The position numbers and the translations under genes were made by a program. The notes under the pieces were generated by a model. The model was not told the DNA's origin and ran no database searches. It saw only the letters and a list, made by a program, of their open reading frames with translations. Shown piece after piece: positions 1 to 12,835 of a stretch of DNA of 64,000 nt; the first letter of the stretch is position 1, and each line of letters starts with the position of its first letter. The stretch is from Eustoma russellianum (Eukaryota; Streptophyta; Magnoliopsida; Gentianales; Gentianaceae). The stretch is from positions 17,074,019 to 17,138,018 of the forward strand of contig AP025075.1 of assembly GCA_036186865.1 (NCBI GenBank), given 5' to 3'.

Positions 1-732
1 AGGTGGACACTTCATCACGTGTCCGGACGCGCCGTCAGGGGCTGCGAGTGGGCCCCACGCGCCACCCCCTGAAACGCGTCCGTCAGACCCGTTTTTCGAC
101 TTCCATCTGAATCCCAACCTATTCCAGGCTAGATGAACCTATTCTAAGGCCAAAACGCAATTTTAAACAACTCTTATTATGAAATCTAATCTTTTGGATT
201 AATTTGAGAGTATTTTTAATTTAACACAATCCTACCACCAAATCCATACACATAAACGCATGTAGCAGGCATAAACAGATCATCTCATGCTTTGTCATAT
301 AAAACATATGCAAAATTAATATCTTTACAAATAAAAACAACGAATCACATAAATATACCATCAAAGCATGCATGGCGTATGCCCGTTTGAGGGGGAAGAG
401 GCACCTACCTTGTTTGACGCTAGAAACGAATAGATTTGACGGATTGGATCTTGGGTTCGGGGTCTCGCTAGCCTTATTCTTCTTCTTCTTTTTTTTTCTC
501 TTTCTCTTTTTTTTTCCTTTCTTTTCCTCCCTCGCTGTCGTTCTCTCTTTTCTCCAGAGGAAGGCAACGTTTTTTTTTTATAAGGGGTTTGGGAAATTTT
601 ATTTTGATTAGGGGAGAGATTTTAGGGATTTGATAGAGAAATTTTAAAGAAAATAGGATAGTGTAATTATCTTGAATAATTTAAATTAGACACTCTTCTT
701 CCTTTTCTTTTATCTTTATCCTACATTATCTC

Positions 733-779
<47 letters not shown>

Positions 780-798
780 TTAAATCACGGCTGTAACA
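1..798 (-). repeat. 3' LTR of Tekay-1 (partial)
   Basis: Base 1 aligns with base 6196 of the right LTR and base 798 with 6972. The two are highly similar apart from a few substitutions and the length of a TTA/ATT microsatellite (about 736-768 here, shorter at 6929-6951). A pyrimidine tract near 478-530 gives spurious open frames. Confidence 0.92.
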
Positions 799-892
799 TC
801 CTACCCACCTTACAAAAAGTTTCGTCCTCGAAACTTGACGTACCTTATTCAAACAGGTGTGGATATCTCTCTCGCATATGCTCCTCGAGCTC

Positions 893-3422
893 CTAAGGCG
901 CTTCGTGCTCCATATGATTGGTCCACTGAACTTTGACGTAAGGGATGACTCGGTGTCTCAATGCCTGGTCCTTGCGATCAACGATCCTGATAGGAGTCTC
1001 TTTATATGTGGTGTCCGGTCGAATCTTCAACGGTGGCGCGTCTAAAACCTGGCCCAGGTCCGATACATATCTCCTCAACTGAGGAACATGAAATACGTTG
1101 TGCACCTGAGCCAAGACAGGGGTAACGCTAATTGATAGGCTAAGGTACCGACCCTCTCGAGTACCTCATATGGACCAATGTAGCGAGGCCTTAGCTTACC
1201 CTTCAAACCAAATTGTGAAACCCCCTTCATAGGCGACACTCTGAAGTAAACCTTCTCACCCACAACGAACTCTAAAGGACGCCTCTTTGAATCTGCCCAA
1301 CTCTTGCTTTTGTCTTGCGCAACCTTGAGCCTATCATGTATCCACTTTACTTTTTATATGGTCTGTTCCACCAACTCAGGACCGGTAATAGTACGCTCAC
1401 CAACTGTGTCCCGATGAACAGAGGACATGCGCTTACGTCCATAGAGCGCCTATGCCGATGTCACTATGGTGAATATTGTTATAGAAGAACTCAATTAACT
1501 TGATCATACCATCCCAGTTCCCCTTGAATTACAACACACACGCTTTCTACATGTCCTCTAAAGTCTGGATGGTCCTTTCAGACTGCACATCTGTCTACCG
1601 ATGAAAAGCGGTGCCCAACCGTAGCTCTGTCCTCAACCTTTTCTTCAAGCTAACCAGAATCGGGAGGTGAACCTCGGGTCACTGTCTGAGACGTTTCTGA
1701 TAGGAACACCATAAAGACTGACACTATCATCAATGTACAACGTCACCAATCTCTCCAAGGTCACATCACTAGGCACAGGTAGAAAGTGAGCAGACTTCAT
1801 CAATCGATTAACAATCACCCAGATCATGTCGTTGACATTTCTTGTTTTAGGGAGCCCTACAACAAACTCGATCGTCACATGCTCCCATTTCCACTCCGGT
1901 ATCTCCAACGGCAATATCAAACCTCCCGGATATCACTAAGCGTATGATCCTCCTTTTGTGCCTCCTTAATTCGCTCAATCAGAGATGATGTAATAACCAA
2001 GGCCGCCAGAACATTAGCAGTGGAATCAACAATGTCAAGATCAAACTTTGCCATCTCTTTCTCCAGTGGCATCCGTCTGGCATGATTAGGCTTTCTACTC
2101 AAGACATATGCAACCCGGTTTGCCTTCCCCCGGATGATAACTGATGGTCGTGTCATAGCCTTTCAGTAGCTCAAGCCATCTCCTCTGACGCATATTCCAC
2201 TCTTTCTGTGTGAATAAATACTTCAAGCTCATATGATCTGTGAAGAATTTGCACTTTACACCGTATAGATAATGACGCCAAATCTTTAATGCAGATATCA
2301 CCGCTGCCTCCAGATCATGAGTCGGGAAATTTTGTTCATATTGCTTCAACTGCCTCGAAGCGTATGCACTAACCCTATCTCGCTACATCAACACACACCC
2401 TAGCCCATTCTTCGAGGTGTCGCCGTAGATGACAAACCCTTCAGTGTCAGAGGGCTGTGCCAATACTGGTGCAGTCGTCAACCTCCATAAAACTTTTCTC
2501 ACACTCGGAGGTCCATAGGGATTTGGTCTTCTCTTTTTTTTTTCTGAGTCAATCGACTCAGAGGTGCTGCGATATTCGAAAATCCCTCCATGAATTTGCG
2601 ATGATAACCGACAAGGCCAAGAAAACTGCGTAACTCAGTTACATTAGTAGGTCGGAGTCATTCTGTAATCGCCTCTATCTTCTTTGGGTCAACCGAAACG
2701 CATTTCTCAGAAATCACGTGGCCTAAGAGAGTCACACTCTCTAACCAGAACTCGCACTCGCTGAACTTTGCATACAACTTTTTCTTCCTGAGAGTCTCTA
2801 ATACCTCCCGCAAGTGTTCAATATGCGTCTCCTCATCAGGTGAATACACCAAGATGTCTCGATGAACACTACTACGAAACGATCCAATTTCTCCCTGAAC
2901 ACTGTATTCATCAAATCCATAAAGACCGCAGGTGCATTCGTCAGTCCAAAAGGGGCATTACAAGGAACTCGTAGTGCCCGTATCTAGTGTGGAATGCCGT
3001 CTTTGCTATATCCTCCGCCTTAATCCTCAACTGATAGTAGCATGATCGGAGGTCAATCTTCGAGAACACTCTGGCACCCTTCAACTGATCAAATAGATCG
3101 TCGACCCTTGGTAGTAGATATTTATTATGTATTGTGATCTTATTAAGCTCACGATAGTCGATGCATAGCATCACACTACCGTCCTTCTTCTTCACAAATA
3201 ATATTGGTGCCCCCAGGGCGAAACACTAGGTCTGATGAACTTCCGGTCCAGCAACTCCTGCAATTGTTCCTTGAGCTCCCTTAACTCTGCTGGTGCCATC
3301 CTGTATGGCGCCTTCGAGATCGGTTCGGCTCTGGGTATAAGATCGATCTCGAACTCTGCTTCCTTGCTCGGTGGTGAACCTGGTAGCTCATTAGGGAAGA
3401 CATCTTTAAATTCTCGTACCAC
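893..3422 (-). pseudogene. pol of Tekay-1: RT, RNase H, integrase and chromodomain remnants
   Basis: Order on the minus strand: start of reverse transcriptase with EFKDVFPNELPG (near 3410), RT core (2658-3195), RNase H (1917-2349), integrase core (1645-1920), integrase C-terminal part (1075-1263) and a chromodomain-like segment (893-1114, motif IPYVKVQWTNH). The domains lie in different frames with several stops. The aspartic protease expected between the zinc knuckle and RT is absent: only about 60-100 bp separate them, against about 750 bp in Tekay-2. An internal deletion of roughly 650 bp is inferred. Confidence 0.85.
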
Positions 3423-3454
3423 CGGAATGTCCTCCCCTTTGCTTTATGCTGCTT

Positions 3455-4511
3455 CTAACCCTGTGGTGGAGGGGCTTGTAACTGGTGTAGGACACTCTCT
3501 AGCGTAATGTCCCAGGTTGCCACAATTGCAGCAAACTTTTTGAGCTCTCTAGCACTGACCTGTGTGCGAACGTCCACACTGTGTACATACTGGAGGTGGC
3601 GGTCCAACTGCCTTGAGTGGCTGTGCCGCCGTCGCTGCGGGACCCTCAATCATCAATGGTCGAGACGCCGATCCCTGTCTCTGTTGTGGTGGTCTGAAAG
3701 ATTGCCCGGTCAGATGGCGTTGCGGAATCTTCATCCATCTCCCTGATCTCCCAAGACGGAACTCCTCTCGCGGTCTCTTAGCCCTGTCGACCACTGCAAC
3801 CCTCTCGAAATCACCCTCGACCTCAAGACACACCTCCAACAATTCTTCAAAAGTGGTAGGCTGGGTGCAGATGATCAATGACTAAATGCAAGAGCTCAAG
3901 CCGGTCTTGAACTCCAGCATCTTCCCTTTCTCGTTATCCATGATGACAGGCATGTATCTCGTAAGTGCATGGAACCTCTCAAAATACTGGTCCCCAGTCA
4001 TGGATCCCTGTGTCAGCAGCTGAAACTCCGCCATCCTCCTCTGAATGACACTTTCAAGAACATAGTGCTTCTGGTACTCCTCCCTGAACCGGGTCCATGT
4101 CGGCGGTGGAGTCAGTCTGCGTGCCACGCCCCGCCACCATTGCTCGGCATCACCCTCTAAGAATGGTACAACCACATCAACCTTCAGGCCATCCAGAACC
4201 TGCATCAACCTCAATTGCTCATACACATTCTTGAGCCAGATCTCTGCTCCTCTGGTCATGGGGTACCCCTGAACATAGGTATCTGGTAGTTCTGCATCTC
4301 CCGGTAGAAAAATCAAAGCCCCCTAGGGTGGTTGTGCTGGTGGTGACTGCTGCTGCTGCTACAGGTGAGCCATCTGTATCAGCTGCTGGGCCACCAATGT
4401 AGTCAGCGTGGCCAGGGTATCTGCAAGGACCTGAGGAATGGTCCCTTGACCCTGCTGATCATCGCCATCGTGTCCTCCGTTTCTAGCTGGCGGCTCGCGT
4501 CGTGGAGGCAT
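3455..4511 (-). pseudogene. gag of Tekay-1 (broken)
   Basis: The gag start is at 4511-4509 and encodes MPPRR, as in the better-preserved Tekay-2 copy. A stop falls near 4362 before the capsid-like domain. The retrotransposon gag (capsid) domain is readable at about 3882-4316, including a run of the form W-W-x-G-V-A near the middle. Its second half continues at 3549-3878 after a stop. A CCHC zinc knuckle can be read at about 3480-3540, but in another frame. At least three lesions separate the pieces, so this is a decayed coat-protein gene. Confidence 0.85.
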
Positions 4512-4770
4512 TATTCAGAGTTTGAGTTCATAAGACGGATATAGATTAATCAAGAGTAAGTTGAAGGATTGGACGCTGAAAGAATGGTAATTAAATAAGG
4601 AAAGCTCACCATCGGCACACACCTCCCATAACCCGATCATAACTTAAGTCTAAAATCATCACTTAAGTCTACTTTGTTTATTAGGGGCAAAATTGTCATT
4701 TCGCAAAAGATCATAACTTATGTCTAGTGATCTAGTTAATCCTGCGTTTCTGAGGCGGATCTGAAGCCTC

Positions 4771-4784
4771 GGCTCTGATACCAC
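4771..4784 (-). other. primer-binding site of Tekay-1
   Basis: The minus strand reads GTGGTATCAGAGCC immediately downstream of the LTR end. It contains TGGTATCAGAGC, the complement of the 3' end of plant initiator methionine tRNA, the usual primer for Ty3/gypsy reverse transcription. Confidence 0.9.
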
Positions 4785-5068
4785 CTGTAGCGCCCCGCTC
4801 CCGAGCCCTAACATCGGGAACAGTGCACCTGCCGTATCTCACTAAGGAGAATACAAAGCGTCGAATCAATCTCTTACTTGTCAAAATGACGTAGAAATTT
4901 TTTTCGCGGAAACGTAAGTCATAACATATATTAAACTCCAATAACCGTCATTACACTGCTAAATAAAAATTCTGGGAATAAAAGTAGTAAAGTAGTATGT
5001 GGAAAATCCTCAAAGTATAAATAAAAACAAAACAGCTGCACAGTCCCCTCATATCCTAGCTGCAGCTC

Positions 5069-5137
5069 TCAACCAGCCCACTCTGCTATGTCCGTCCCGT
5101 CCTCAACAAAGATATGCTCATAGTCCTCATCCGGCTC
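5069..5137 (-). other. short acidic reading frame in the Tekay-1 LTR
   Basis: After an acceptor-like TTCCCAG the minus strand reads EPDEDYEHIFVEDGTDIAEW and stops two codons later, similar to the Tekay-2 frame at 59873-59938. Translation is unproven. Confidence 0.35.
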
Positions 5138-5445
5138 ACCTGGGAAGTAGGGGTGAGTGACAGAAATCACCCAGTAGATGCCCGCCTCAAACAAATACAA
5201 AACGTACATACCGAAATGATATAGCCACATAGCACATAGACATGATATAACCACATAGCACATAAATATAAGATAACATGCATGGGATAAAATAAATGCG
5301 GTAAGTAAAGCACTCCACATAAAAATGCGCAAGTACGTGATGCATGCTCAATCAACGTGTCACACGCAGCAAGTCATGTCACACATAATGCCGATATCCA
5401 TACCGTGCAATGCATGAACCCGGGTCCTACTGAGTGGCTGCAGGT

Positions 5446-5565
5446 CGTACACCCCACAGTCACCATACTGAGTGTGCGTGGTCGCGTCACCGCACACCAT
5501 CCTGAGTGTCGTGGCCCCGCCACCGTACACCATCCTGAGCGTCCGTGACCCGTACGTCACGACCC
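5446..5565. repeat. about 33-bp tandem array in the Tekay-1 LTR
   Basis: Units starting at 5477, 5510 and 5544, with a partial one before. They share ACACCATCCTGAGYGT, and each has a short inverted repeat (for example CGTGAC...GTCACG at 5544-5561 and GTGG...CCAC at 5511-5523). Confidence 0.85.
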
Positions 5566-6972
5566 GCCATCAATGCAATGCACGTGCCATGAATGCAAAA
5601 ACACAATCGCCTGGGGCTCGTACGCCCATCCTCACAAACTCCGGCACTCAATATTTGGTTTTGTAAATTTTACAAATATTGGAAAGTTGTTATTTAGCAT
5701 TACCCTTATTTTTCCTTAGCTTGTATTAATTTTCTAGAATTTTCTACTAATTTTCCCTATTTTTTTCCTATTTTATTCTATTTATTACTAATTATTTTTA
5801 ATTACTTACATTTACCAAAATTCAGAAATTGGGTGAAAATAATTTAATTTTAACCTTTTATATTTTTTGGAATTTATTTAGAATTTTCTAATAATTAAAT
5901 ATATTTTTTTCAAATTTTAAACTAATTTTAATTAATTATTTATTGTTTAATCATTTCAGAAATTAATTTCAGATTTTTTTTTTAAATTTTCGGTCTGGGC
6001 CGGCCTGCTACCTGGTCCGGTCCGCTGGCCATCCGGTCCGGTCCGGCAGCCAGGCCGGTCCAACAGCATTTTTCTTTTTTTTTATTTTTTATATTAAATT
6101 ATATTTCCTTCTAACCTTCATAAAATCTTCGTTTTAACTCCGATTGACCTCAAACCAGTTGCGTTGGACTCGTTATAACAAGACACATCTTTTGAAGGTG
6201 GACACGTCATCACGTGTCCGAACGCGCCGTCAGGGGCCGCGCGTGGGCCCCACGCTCCACCCCTGAAACGCGTCCATCAGACCCGTTTTTCGACTTCCAT
6301 CTGAATCCCAACCTATTCCAGGCTAGATGAACCTATTCTAAGGCCAAAACGCAATTTTAAACAACTCTAATTATGAAAATTTCTAATCTTTTGGATTAAT
6401 TTGAGAGTATTTTTAATCTAACACAATCCTACCACCAAATCCATACACATAAACGCATGTAGCAGGCATAAACAGATCATCTCATGCTTTGTCATATAAA
6501 ACATATGCAAAATTAATATCTTTTACAAATAAAAACAACGAATCACATAAATATACCATCAAAGCATGCATGGCTTATACCCGTTTGAGGGGGAAGAGGC
6601 ACATATCTCGTTTGACGCTAGAAACGAATAGATTTGACGGATTGGATCTTGGGTTCGGGGTCTCGCTAGCCTTCTTCTTCTTTCTTTTTTTCTCTTTCTC
6701 TTTTTTTTTCCTTTCTTTTCCTCCCTCACTGTCGTTCTCTCTTTTCTCCAGAGGAAGGCAACGTTTTTTTCTTTTTGATAAGGGGTTTGGGGAATTTTAT
6801 TTTGATTAGGGGAGAGATTTTAGGGATTTGATAGAGAAATTTTAAAGAAAATAGGATAGTGTGATTATCTTGAATAATTTAAATTAGACACTCTTCTTCC
6901 TTTTCTTTTATCTTTATCCTACATTATCTCTTATTATTATTATTATTATTATTTTAAATCACGGCTATAACA

Positions 6973-8656
6973 TTATAAGCTAATCTAAACAAGTCCTAAA
7001 TCAAATAATGTAAAAACAATTTTATTCATATACTAAAAATTTTATAATTTTAAGATATACTAAATTAAAAGTGCTATGTAAGAAAAGTATGCAACGTAAG
7101 CATGTTAAAAAAAAACTTTTATTTTTCTTCGGCCAAACAGTCAAACGCATCTATCTCTCTAAAGTACTTTACATTTTACAAGCTTATAAGTTAAGCTAGT
7201 GCCTAAATTAAATAATGTAAAACCCATTTTATTTATATGCAAAAATTTTATATTTTAGTGAGATAGACTTAAAATGCAAGTGCTATGAAAAAAAGTATGC
7301 AATGTTACCATGCTAGAGTGCCCTAAACATTTTCTCCAGTCGATTTTGCAATGGTATAAATCAAAATGACTCACTAAATTAGTTGTCCTTTTCATATAAC
7401 GAAGTAGCAGTTGATCGACACAGTTTGACACAATTTTTATTATGGGTAATAGTAAAATAACCTCTTTGTATTTATAACACATGTCTATATTTGTATACAT
7501 ACGACTTTCCATATTTTACCATAGACGAAAACTTCTAAGAAATGAGATATTGTTGTTAGATACATACAAACATACGGAACGTGATAAGAATTTCAAATCA
7601 GATTGACATGAACAAGTGAAACTACCGCCGTTGATTGGAACCATTCACGTTTTTTTTTTTTTTTTTTTGCTAATTAACTACGAAATTAGGAAAGTACAAA
7701 CTGACGGTTTCCAAGGGTGTTCACTTATTTGTGCTATCAACTACGAAATTATGAAACTAAATAAAACCGTTTGTTAAGAAAGAAAAACTACATAAATTAC
7801 GAAATTAAGAAATTATGAAACTACATAAAACTTTTTTTCAGAAAAAAGAAATAAATACATAAATTGTTACAAGCAACCGAAATGACCGTTGTTAATGGTC
7901 CCAATTTACATTTGCTGTGTTATTACCTACGACGTTGTCAAACTACAACAACTTTTGACTTAAAAACAACAATTTTTTTCCCTTAAAAGGAGAATTAGAT
8001 AAATAAACCTGTGTGAAACATACATCATTTATATGGTAATATGATTCTCACCCTAGGGGTATAAATGAGTCAAGTCATACGTGACCAATCAAGATCGGCT
8101 TGAGTTTTTGTTTGATTAGCTAGTCTTGATAAAGCTTGAGATTAACTCGGCTCAACTCGAATATTTTATGAGTCAATTTTAAACATATTGATTCTCAATT
8201 TGTTAGTTCGTGAACGAGCTTAAACTTAGAATATACATAAAAATTAAGTATGTTTTGACGTTATATTAGTATTCTTTTGATGCAAATAATAAATTAAACA
8301 TGATACGGTCAATTCTTAGATCATAATAAGTTTTTCACAAAAAATGAATAATGAATCAATAATATCGTTAAAATGATTTTCTTATTTGCATATAACATTT
8401 TAAAATAAAAATATTTTAAACTTTGTTAGAATATATTAGAATTCTCCTCGAGTTTGACTTGAATTCGAAGAATTCTAACTTGAGATTAAAAGACATCTAA
8501 AAATCGTGTTTAAATTTAAGAGCGATAAATTTAAAAAATATTCGACTCGATGAACTAACGATGGATCAGCTCGAATCGTTTTGTATCTACATTCTCACTT
8601 GACTATATTTAAAACAAGAAACTTTAGATAAAGACCAACAATGACAGAAAAAAAAA
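6973..8656. other. intergenic, no gene seen
   Basis: AT-rich sequence between Tekay-1 and Copia-1. It holds a degraded SINE-like copy (7345-7505), a poly-T run near 7650-7668, and a stretch at about 8040-8590 rich in GCTCGA/ACTCGA-like words, probably an old dispersed repeat that I cannot classify. No convincing reading frame on either strand. Confidence 0.6.
7345..7505 (+). mobile_element. SINE-like repeat remnant (copy 1 of 4)
   Basis: Shares AAAATGACTCACTAAATT, GTAGCAGTTGATCGACAC and the following ACAATTTTTATTATGGG-like block with copies at 32105, 42477 and 47511. GATCGACAC fits a Pol III box B consensus (GWTCRANNC). The 3' part is truncated. Confidence 0.5.
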
Positions 8657-8908
8657 TGTTATAAACTCGAACAATAATATAAAGAAAACAACAACACCAA
8701 GAAGTAGATTGTATAATCTCTATATTCTTGAAAAAGGTGTCTACATTCTTACAAGAAATTGTCCTATTTATAGGATATGAAAAATGTAACATCTTCTTAG
8801 GATTAATACCCACTAACACCATGATCCTTAGTGGGTGTTAATAGCCTTAGTGGGTGTTAATGTTTGTACATCCACTATCCCCACTAACACACACAATAAT
8901 TCACAATA
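8657..8908 (-). repeat. 3' LTR of Copia-1
   Basis: Matches 14302-14553 with only a handful of differences over 252 bp. In plus orientation it runs from TGTTATAAACTCG to TTCACAATA. It contains duplicated words of the type TTAGTGGGTGTTAAT. Confidence 0.9.
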
Positions 8909-9119
8909 CTCCCCCTTGGATGTCCAAATTTTATAGAATATGCCTCGTTAAAACCTTGCCAAGAAAAACCCAGTGGGATAAAAAACTTGGTCGAAGGAAA
9001 AAGAGTACACATTCCTAAAATTGGTAAGTGTGATATACTGCCTCGTTAAAACCTTGCCAAGAAAAACCCTGTGGGATAAAAACTTGGACGAAGGAAAAAG
9101 AGTACATTATGTATAGTAA

Positions 9120-12100
9120 TCACACTACCCCTGATGCTGACAAGAGGTCTTTGAGTTGACGCATTCCAATGCTGTAGACCATCTTTCTAAATGTAGTTGT
9201 TGGTAGTGCTTTGGTGAACAAATCAGCAAAATTCTTATTTGATTGTATCTGCTGGATATCAATGTCGCCATTCTTCTCAAGATCATGAGTGTAGAAAAAT
9301 TTTGGCGATATATGCTTCGTTCTGTCTCCTTTGATATAGCCATTCTTAATTTGAGCAATACATGCAGCATTATCTTCAAATAATATCGTCGGAGTCTTTC
9401 TTAGTGAAGATAATCCACATGATTCTTGAATATGTTGAATCATCGACCTTAACCATATACATTCACGACTCGCTTCATGTAATGCTAAAATCTCAGAATG
9501 GTTGGAAGATGTGGCTGTTAATGTCTGCTTCACTAATCTCCATGATATAGCTGTACCTCCACAAGTAAAAACATATCCACTCTGTGATCTTCCCTTATGA
9601 GGGTCAGATAGATAGCCAGCATCAGCATATCCCAACAACTGTGACTCAGAATTCTTTGAATAGAATAAACCCATATCTATTGTTCCACGAAGATAGCGTA
9701 AAATATGCTTGACACCATTCCAATGTCTTCGTGTTGGTGTAGAGCTATATCTTGCCAATAAATTCACTGAGAATGCTATATCTGGTCTCGAACAATTTGC
9801 AAGATACATTAAAGCACCAATAGCACTAAGATAAGGTACTTCTGGACCTAATAATTTCTCATTATCTTCTGGTGGTCGGAATGGATCTTTCTTTACATCT
9901 AATGATCGTACCACCATAGGACTACTCAATGGGTGAGCTTTATCCATATAAAATCTCTTCAAGATCTTCTCCGTGTACGTAGATTGATGAAGAAAGATTC
10001 CATTAGGCAAATGCTCAATCTGCAGGCCGAGACAAAATTTTGTTTTTCCAAGATCTTTCATCTCAAACTCTTTCATGAGATAATTAGCAGTTTTGGTAAG
10101 CTCTTCAGGAGTTCCAACAAGATTCAAATCATCAACGTATACAGCAATTATAGAGATACTCACTGATTGGATTGTTTACATATCCTTCTCTAATGAGATA
10201 CTCACTGAGACGTTTATACCACATCCTGCCAGATTGTTTTAGTCCATACAAGGATCTCTGTAATTTGATTGAGTATAATCCATGTGCCTTTTGATCACAT
10301 TTTGTAGGCAATTTTAATCCTTCAGGGATCTTCATATAAATATCATTATCTAAAAAACCATATAAGTATGCGGTAACCACATCCATTAACCGCATATCAA
10401 GGTTTTTAGCAACTGCCAGGCTGATTAGATATCGTAATGTTATGACATCAATTACTGGAGAATATGTTTCATCATAATTAAGCCCAGGTCTTTGTGAAAA
10501 ACCTTGCGCAACAAGACATACCTTGTATCGCACAATCTCATTCTTCTCATTGCGTTTTCGTACAAAAACCCATTTATATCCAATAGGTTTTATCCCTTCA
10601 GGGGTTTGAACTACAGGTCCAAATACTTTGCAACTTTCTAATGATTTCAGTTCTGCTTGGATTGCATCTTTCCACTTTGGCCAATCATTTCTTTGTCGAC
10701 ATTGTTCAATGGATCTCGGTTCAGGATCCTCATTTACAATTTCACATGCAATACCATAAGCAAAAACATGGTCAATAATAACTTTTTGTCTATCCCAATT
10801 TTCTCTTGAACTTACATAATTCAAAGAGATTTCTTCAAAATTTTGTTCACTTGCTTCTTCAGGAGCAACTTGTTTATCCATTTTAGACTGATCAGTTTCA
10901 ATTTCTATAGCGCTTTCAAGTTGTGAACTTCTTTGCTCTTCTGGAGTATTGTCTTCGGGAGCATTAACTTGCACCCTTCTCTTTCGAGGGTTTTTATCTT
11001 TTGCACCGACAGGGTGCCCACGTTTTAGACTTGCTTTTGGTATACCATTATCATGTCTTTCAGAGACATCAAGTCGAACTGGCGTATTCATCGCCGGAAC
11101 GTGGGATTTTGTTATCTTTTGACTATCAGTAAATGCGTCAGGCAACTGATTTGCAACATTTTGTAAATGAATTATCCTTCTTACTTCTTGCTCACATTGA
11201 CTTGTTCGTGGGTCAAGATGAGAAAGTGAAGGAACATTCCATGTAATTTCACGTCGTTTTTCAGAAAACGGTACTTTATCTCCCCCTAACGGCGGGAAAA
11301 CTTTCTCATCAAAATGACAATCAACATATCTTGCCTTAAATAAATCACCCGTCAGGGGCTCAACATATCTCACAATAGATGGAGAATCAAAACCCACATA
11401 TATGCCTAGACGTCTTTGAGGACCCATTTTTGTCCGTTGTGGTGGAGCAATCGGAGCATAAATCGCACAACCAAAAATCTTTAGGTGTGAAATATCAGGC
11501 TGCTGGCCAGATACCATTTGCAATGGCGAATATGGTTGAAACGAACTGGGTCTAAGCCGTATTAATGCAGATGCGTTCATAATTGCATGTCCCCAAGCTG
11601 TCATGGGTAAATTAGATCTTAAGAGCATAGGTCTAGCAATCAGTTGTAAACGTTTTATAAATGACTCTGCTAGGCCATTTTGAGTATGCACATGTGCCAC
11701 CGAATGCTCAACATCAATCCCAATCGACATACAATAATCTTAAAAACTTGGGAAGTAAATTCACCAGCATTATCAAGACGAATAGATTTAATTGGATAAT
11801 CCAGAAATTGTGCTCTTAAGCGTATAATTTGAGCAAGAAGCTTGGCAAATGCTATTGTTCTTGTCGAAAGCAAACTCACATGAGACCATCGTGAAGAGGC
11901 ATCCAATAAGACCATAAAATATCGAAATGGTCCACAAGGGGAATCAACGGGTCCATAAATATCTCATTGTATTCTTTGTAAAAATATAGGAGATTCAACA
12001 TGAACCTTCATTGGTGATGGCCTCTTGATTAATTTCCCTCGTGAACAAGCAACACACACAATCACGAGGTAAAAGAATCTTCTGGTTCTTTAAAGGATGT

Positions 12101-12615
12101 CCATGTGAGTTTTGTACAATTCTACGCATCATTACCGATCCCGGATGGCCAAGTCGATCATGCCATAACATGAATAATGTTGGATCATTGAACTTCTGGT
12201 TCATCACAATATTGGATTCTACTGGATGTATAGTCGCATAATACAATCCAGATGAGAAAATTGGGAATTGTTCTTTTACAAGCTTCTGGCCTGATTCATC
12301 GTATGTGATACATAAAAATTCCATATTCCCTTTATTCATGGTTTCAATATGAAAACCATTAAGACGTATGTCTTTGAAACTCAACAAGTTTCGTTTCGAC
12401 TTGGTAGAAAATAACGCCATATTTATCAATATATGTTACCACCCGGTAGTATAATAGTTGCTCTTCCAGAGCCCTCAATCAATGATGTAGTACCCGAAAT
12501 TGTACTAACATTTGCTTTTGTCAATTGCAATGTCGAAAAATATTTTCGATCAAGAAGAATTGTGTGTGTCGTTCCACTGTCAACCAGACAAATGTCCCAC
12601 CATTCATCTTGAATA
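9120..12615 (-). pseudogene. pol of Copia-1 (PR-INT-RT-RH, frameshifted)
   Basis: Protease active-site region DSGTTHTIL reads at about 12550-12590. The integrase zinc-binding/GAG-pre-integrase part is at 11995-12429 (WHDRLGHPG), the integrase core at 11670-11915 and onward, and the RT start at 10132-11730 (GYKWVFVRKRNEKNEIVRYK). The RT active site YVDD and RNase H lie at 9120-10163 (YADAGYLSDP). A frameshift at about 10140-10160 splits RT just before YVDD, and others separate the integrase pieces. Domain order INT before RT identifies Copia. No single frame spans it, so it is not functional. Confidence 0.88.
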
Positions 12616-12825
12616 TATGTCTAGCATAATATATACAATTTTCATAATTAAATTTAATTACAAAGAATCAACACATGAATAGAAGTTATAATGTAAACGA
12701 CAACGAAATTTTATTTATGCAAACAAATAAGTTTAAATAGAAACAAACTTACATGCTAAGACATCATAAACTAAATGAAAACTTATACAAAGTAAACATG
12801 ATTAATAACTAGATATCCTACATAA

Positions 12826-12835
12826 NNNNNNNNNN
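12826..12835. other. assembly gap (10 N)
   Basis: Ten N bases inside Copia-1 at the 3' end of gag. The true length of the missing sequence is unknown. Neighbouring sequence jumps from capsid to AT-rich sequence, so bases may be missing or misjoined here. Confidence 0.99.

Larger units (their letters stand above)
1..6972 (-). mobile_element. Tekay-1: degenerate Ty3/gypsy chromovirus (Tekay/Del type)
   Basis: LTR retrotransposon read right to left. The 5' LTR lies at 4786-6972, followed by an initiator-Met tRNA primer-binding site, gag (3455-4511), pol remnants (893-3422) and a 3' LTR of which only the last 798 bp are inside the window. The junction at 798/799 shows a purine-rich tract on the minus strand abutting TGTTACAGCC, as expected for a polypurine tract before a 3' LTR. 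Clade assignment rests on the MPPRR gag start, the long LTRs and the chromodomain-like C terminus of pol. Stops and frameshifts throughout mean it cannot encode its own proteins. The protease region is missing. The left target-site duplication lies outside the window. Confidence 0.92.
4786..6972 (-). repeat. 5' LTR of Tekay-1 (2,187 bp)
   Basis: On the minus strand the LTR opens with TGTTATAGCC (ending at 6972) and closes with GGCGCTACA (at 4786), directly followed by the primer-binding site. Near its end it carries the stretch CTTAGTGAGATACGGC (about 4836-4851), shared with the other two Tekay LTRs in the window. It also holds a short tandem array of hairpin-forming units (5446-5565) and a short acidic reading frame ending at 5069. 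Confidence 0.9.

Noticed and set aside
361..611. Open frames with Lys/Arg- or Phe-rich products on both strands
   Set aside because: Produced by a pyrimidine-rich stretch of the Tekay-1 LTR; the same shadow appears at 6489-6809 in the other LTR.
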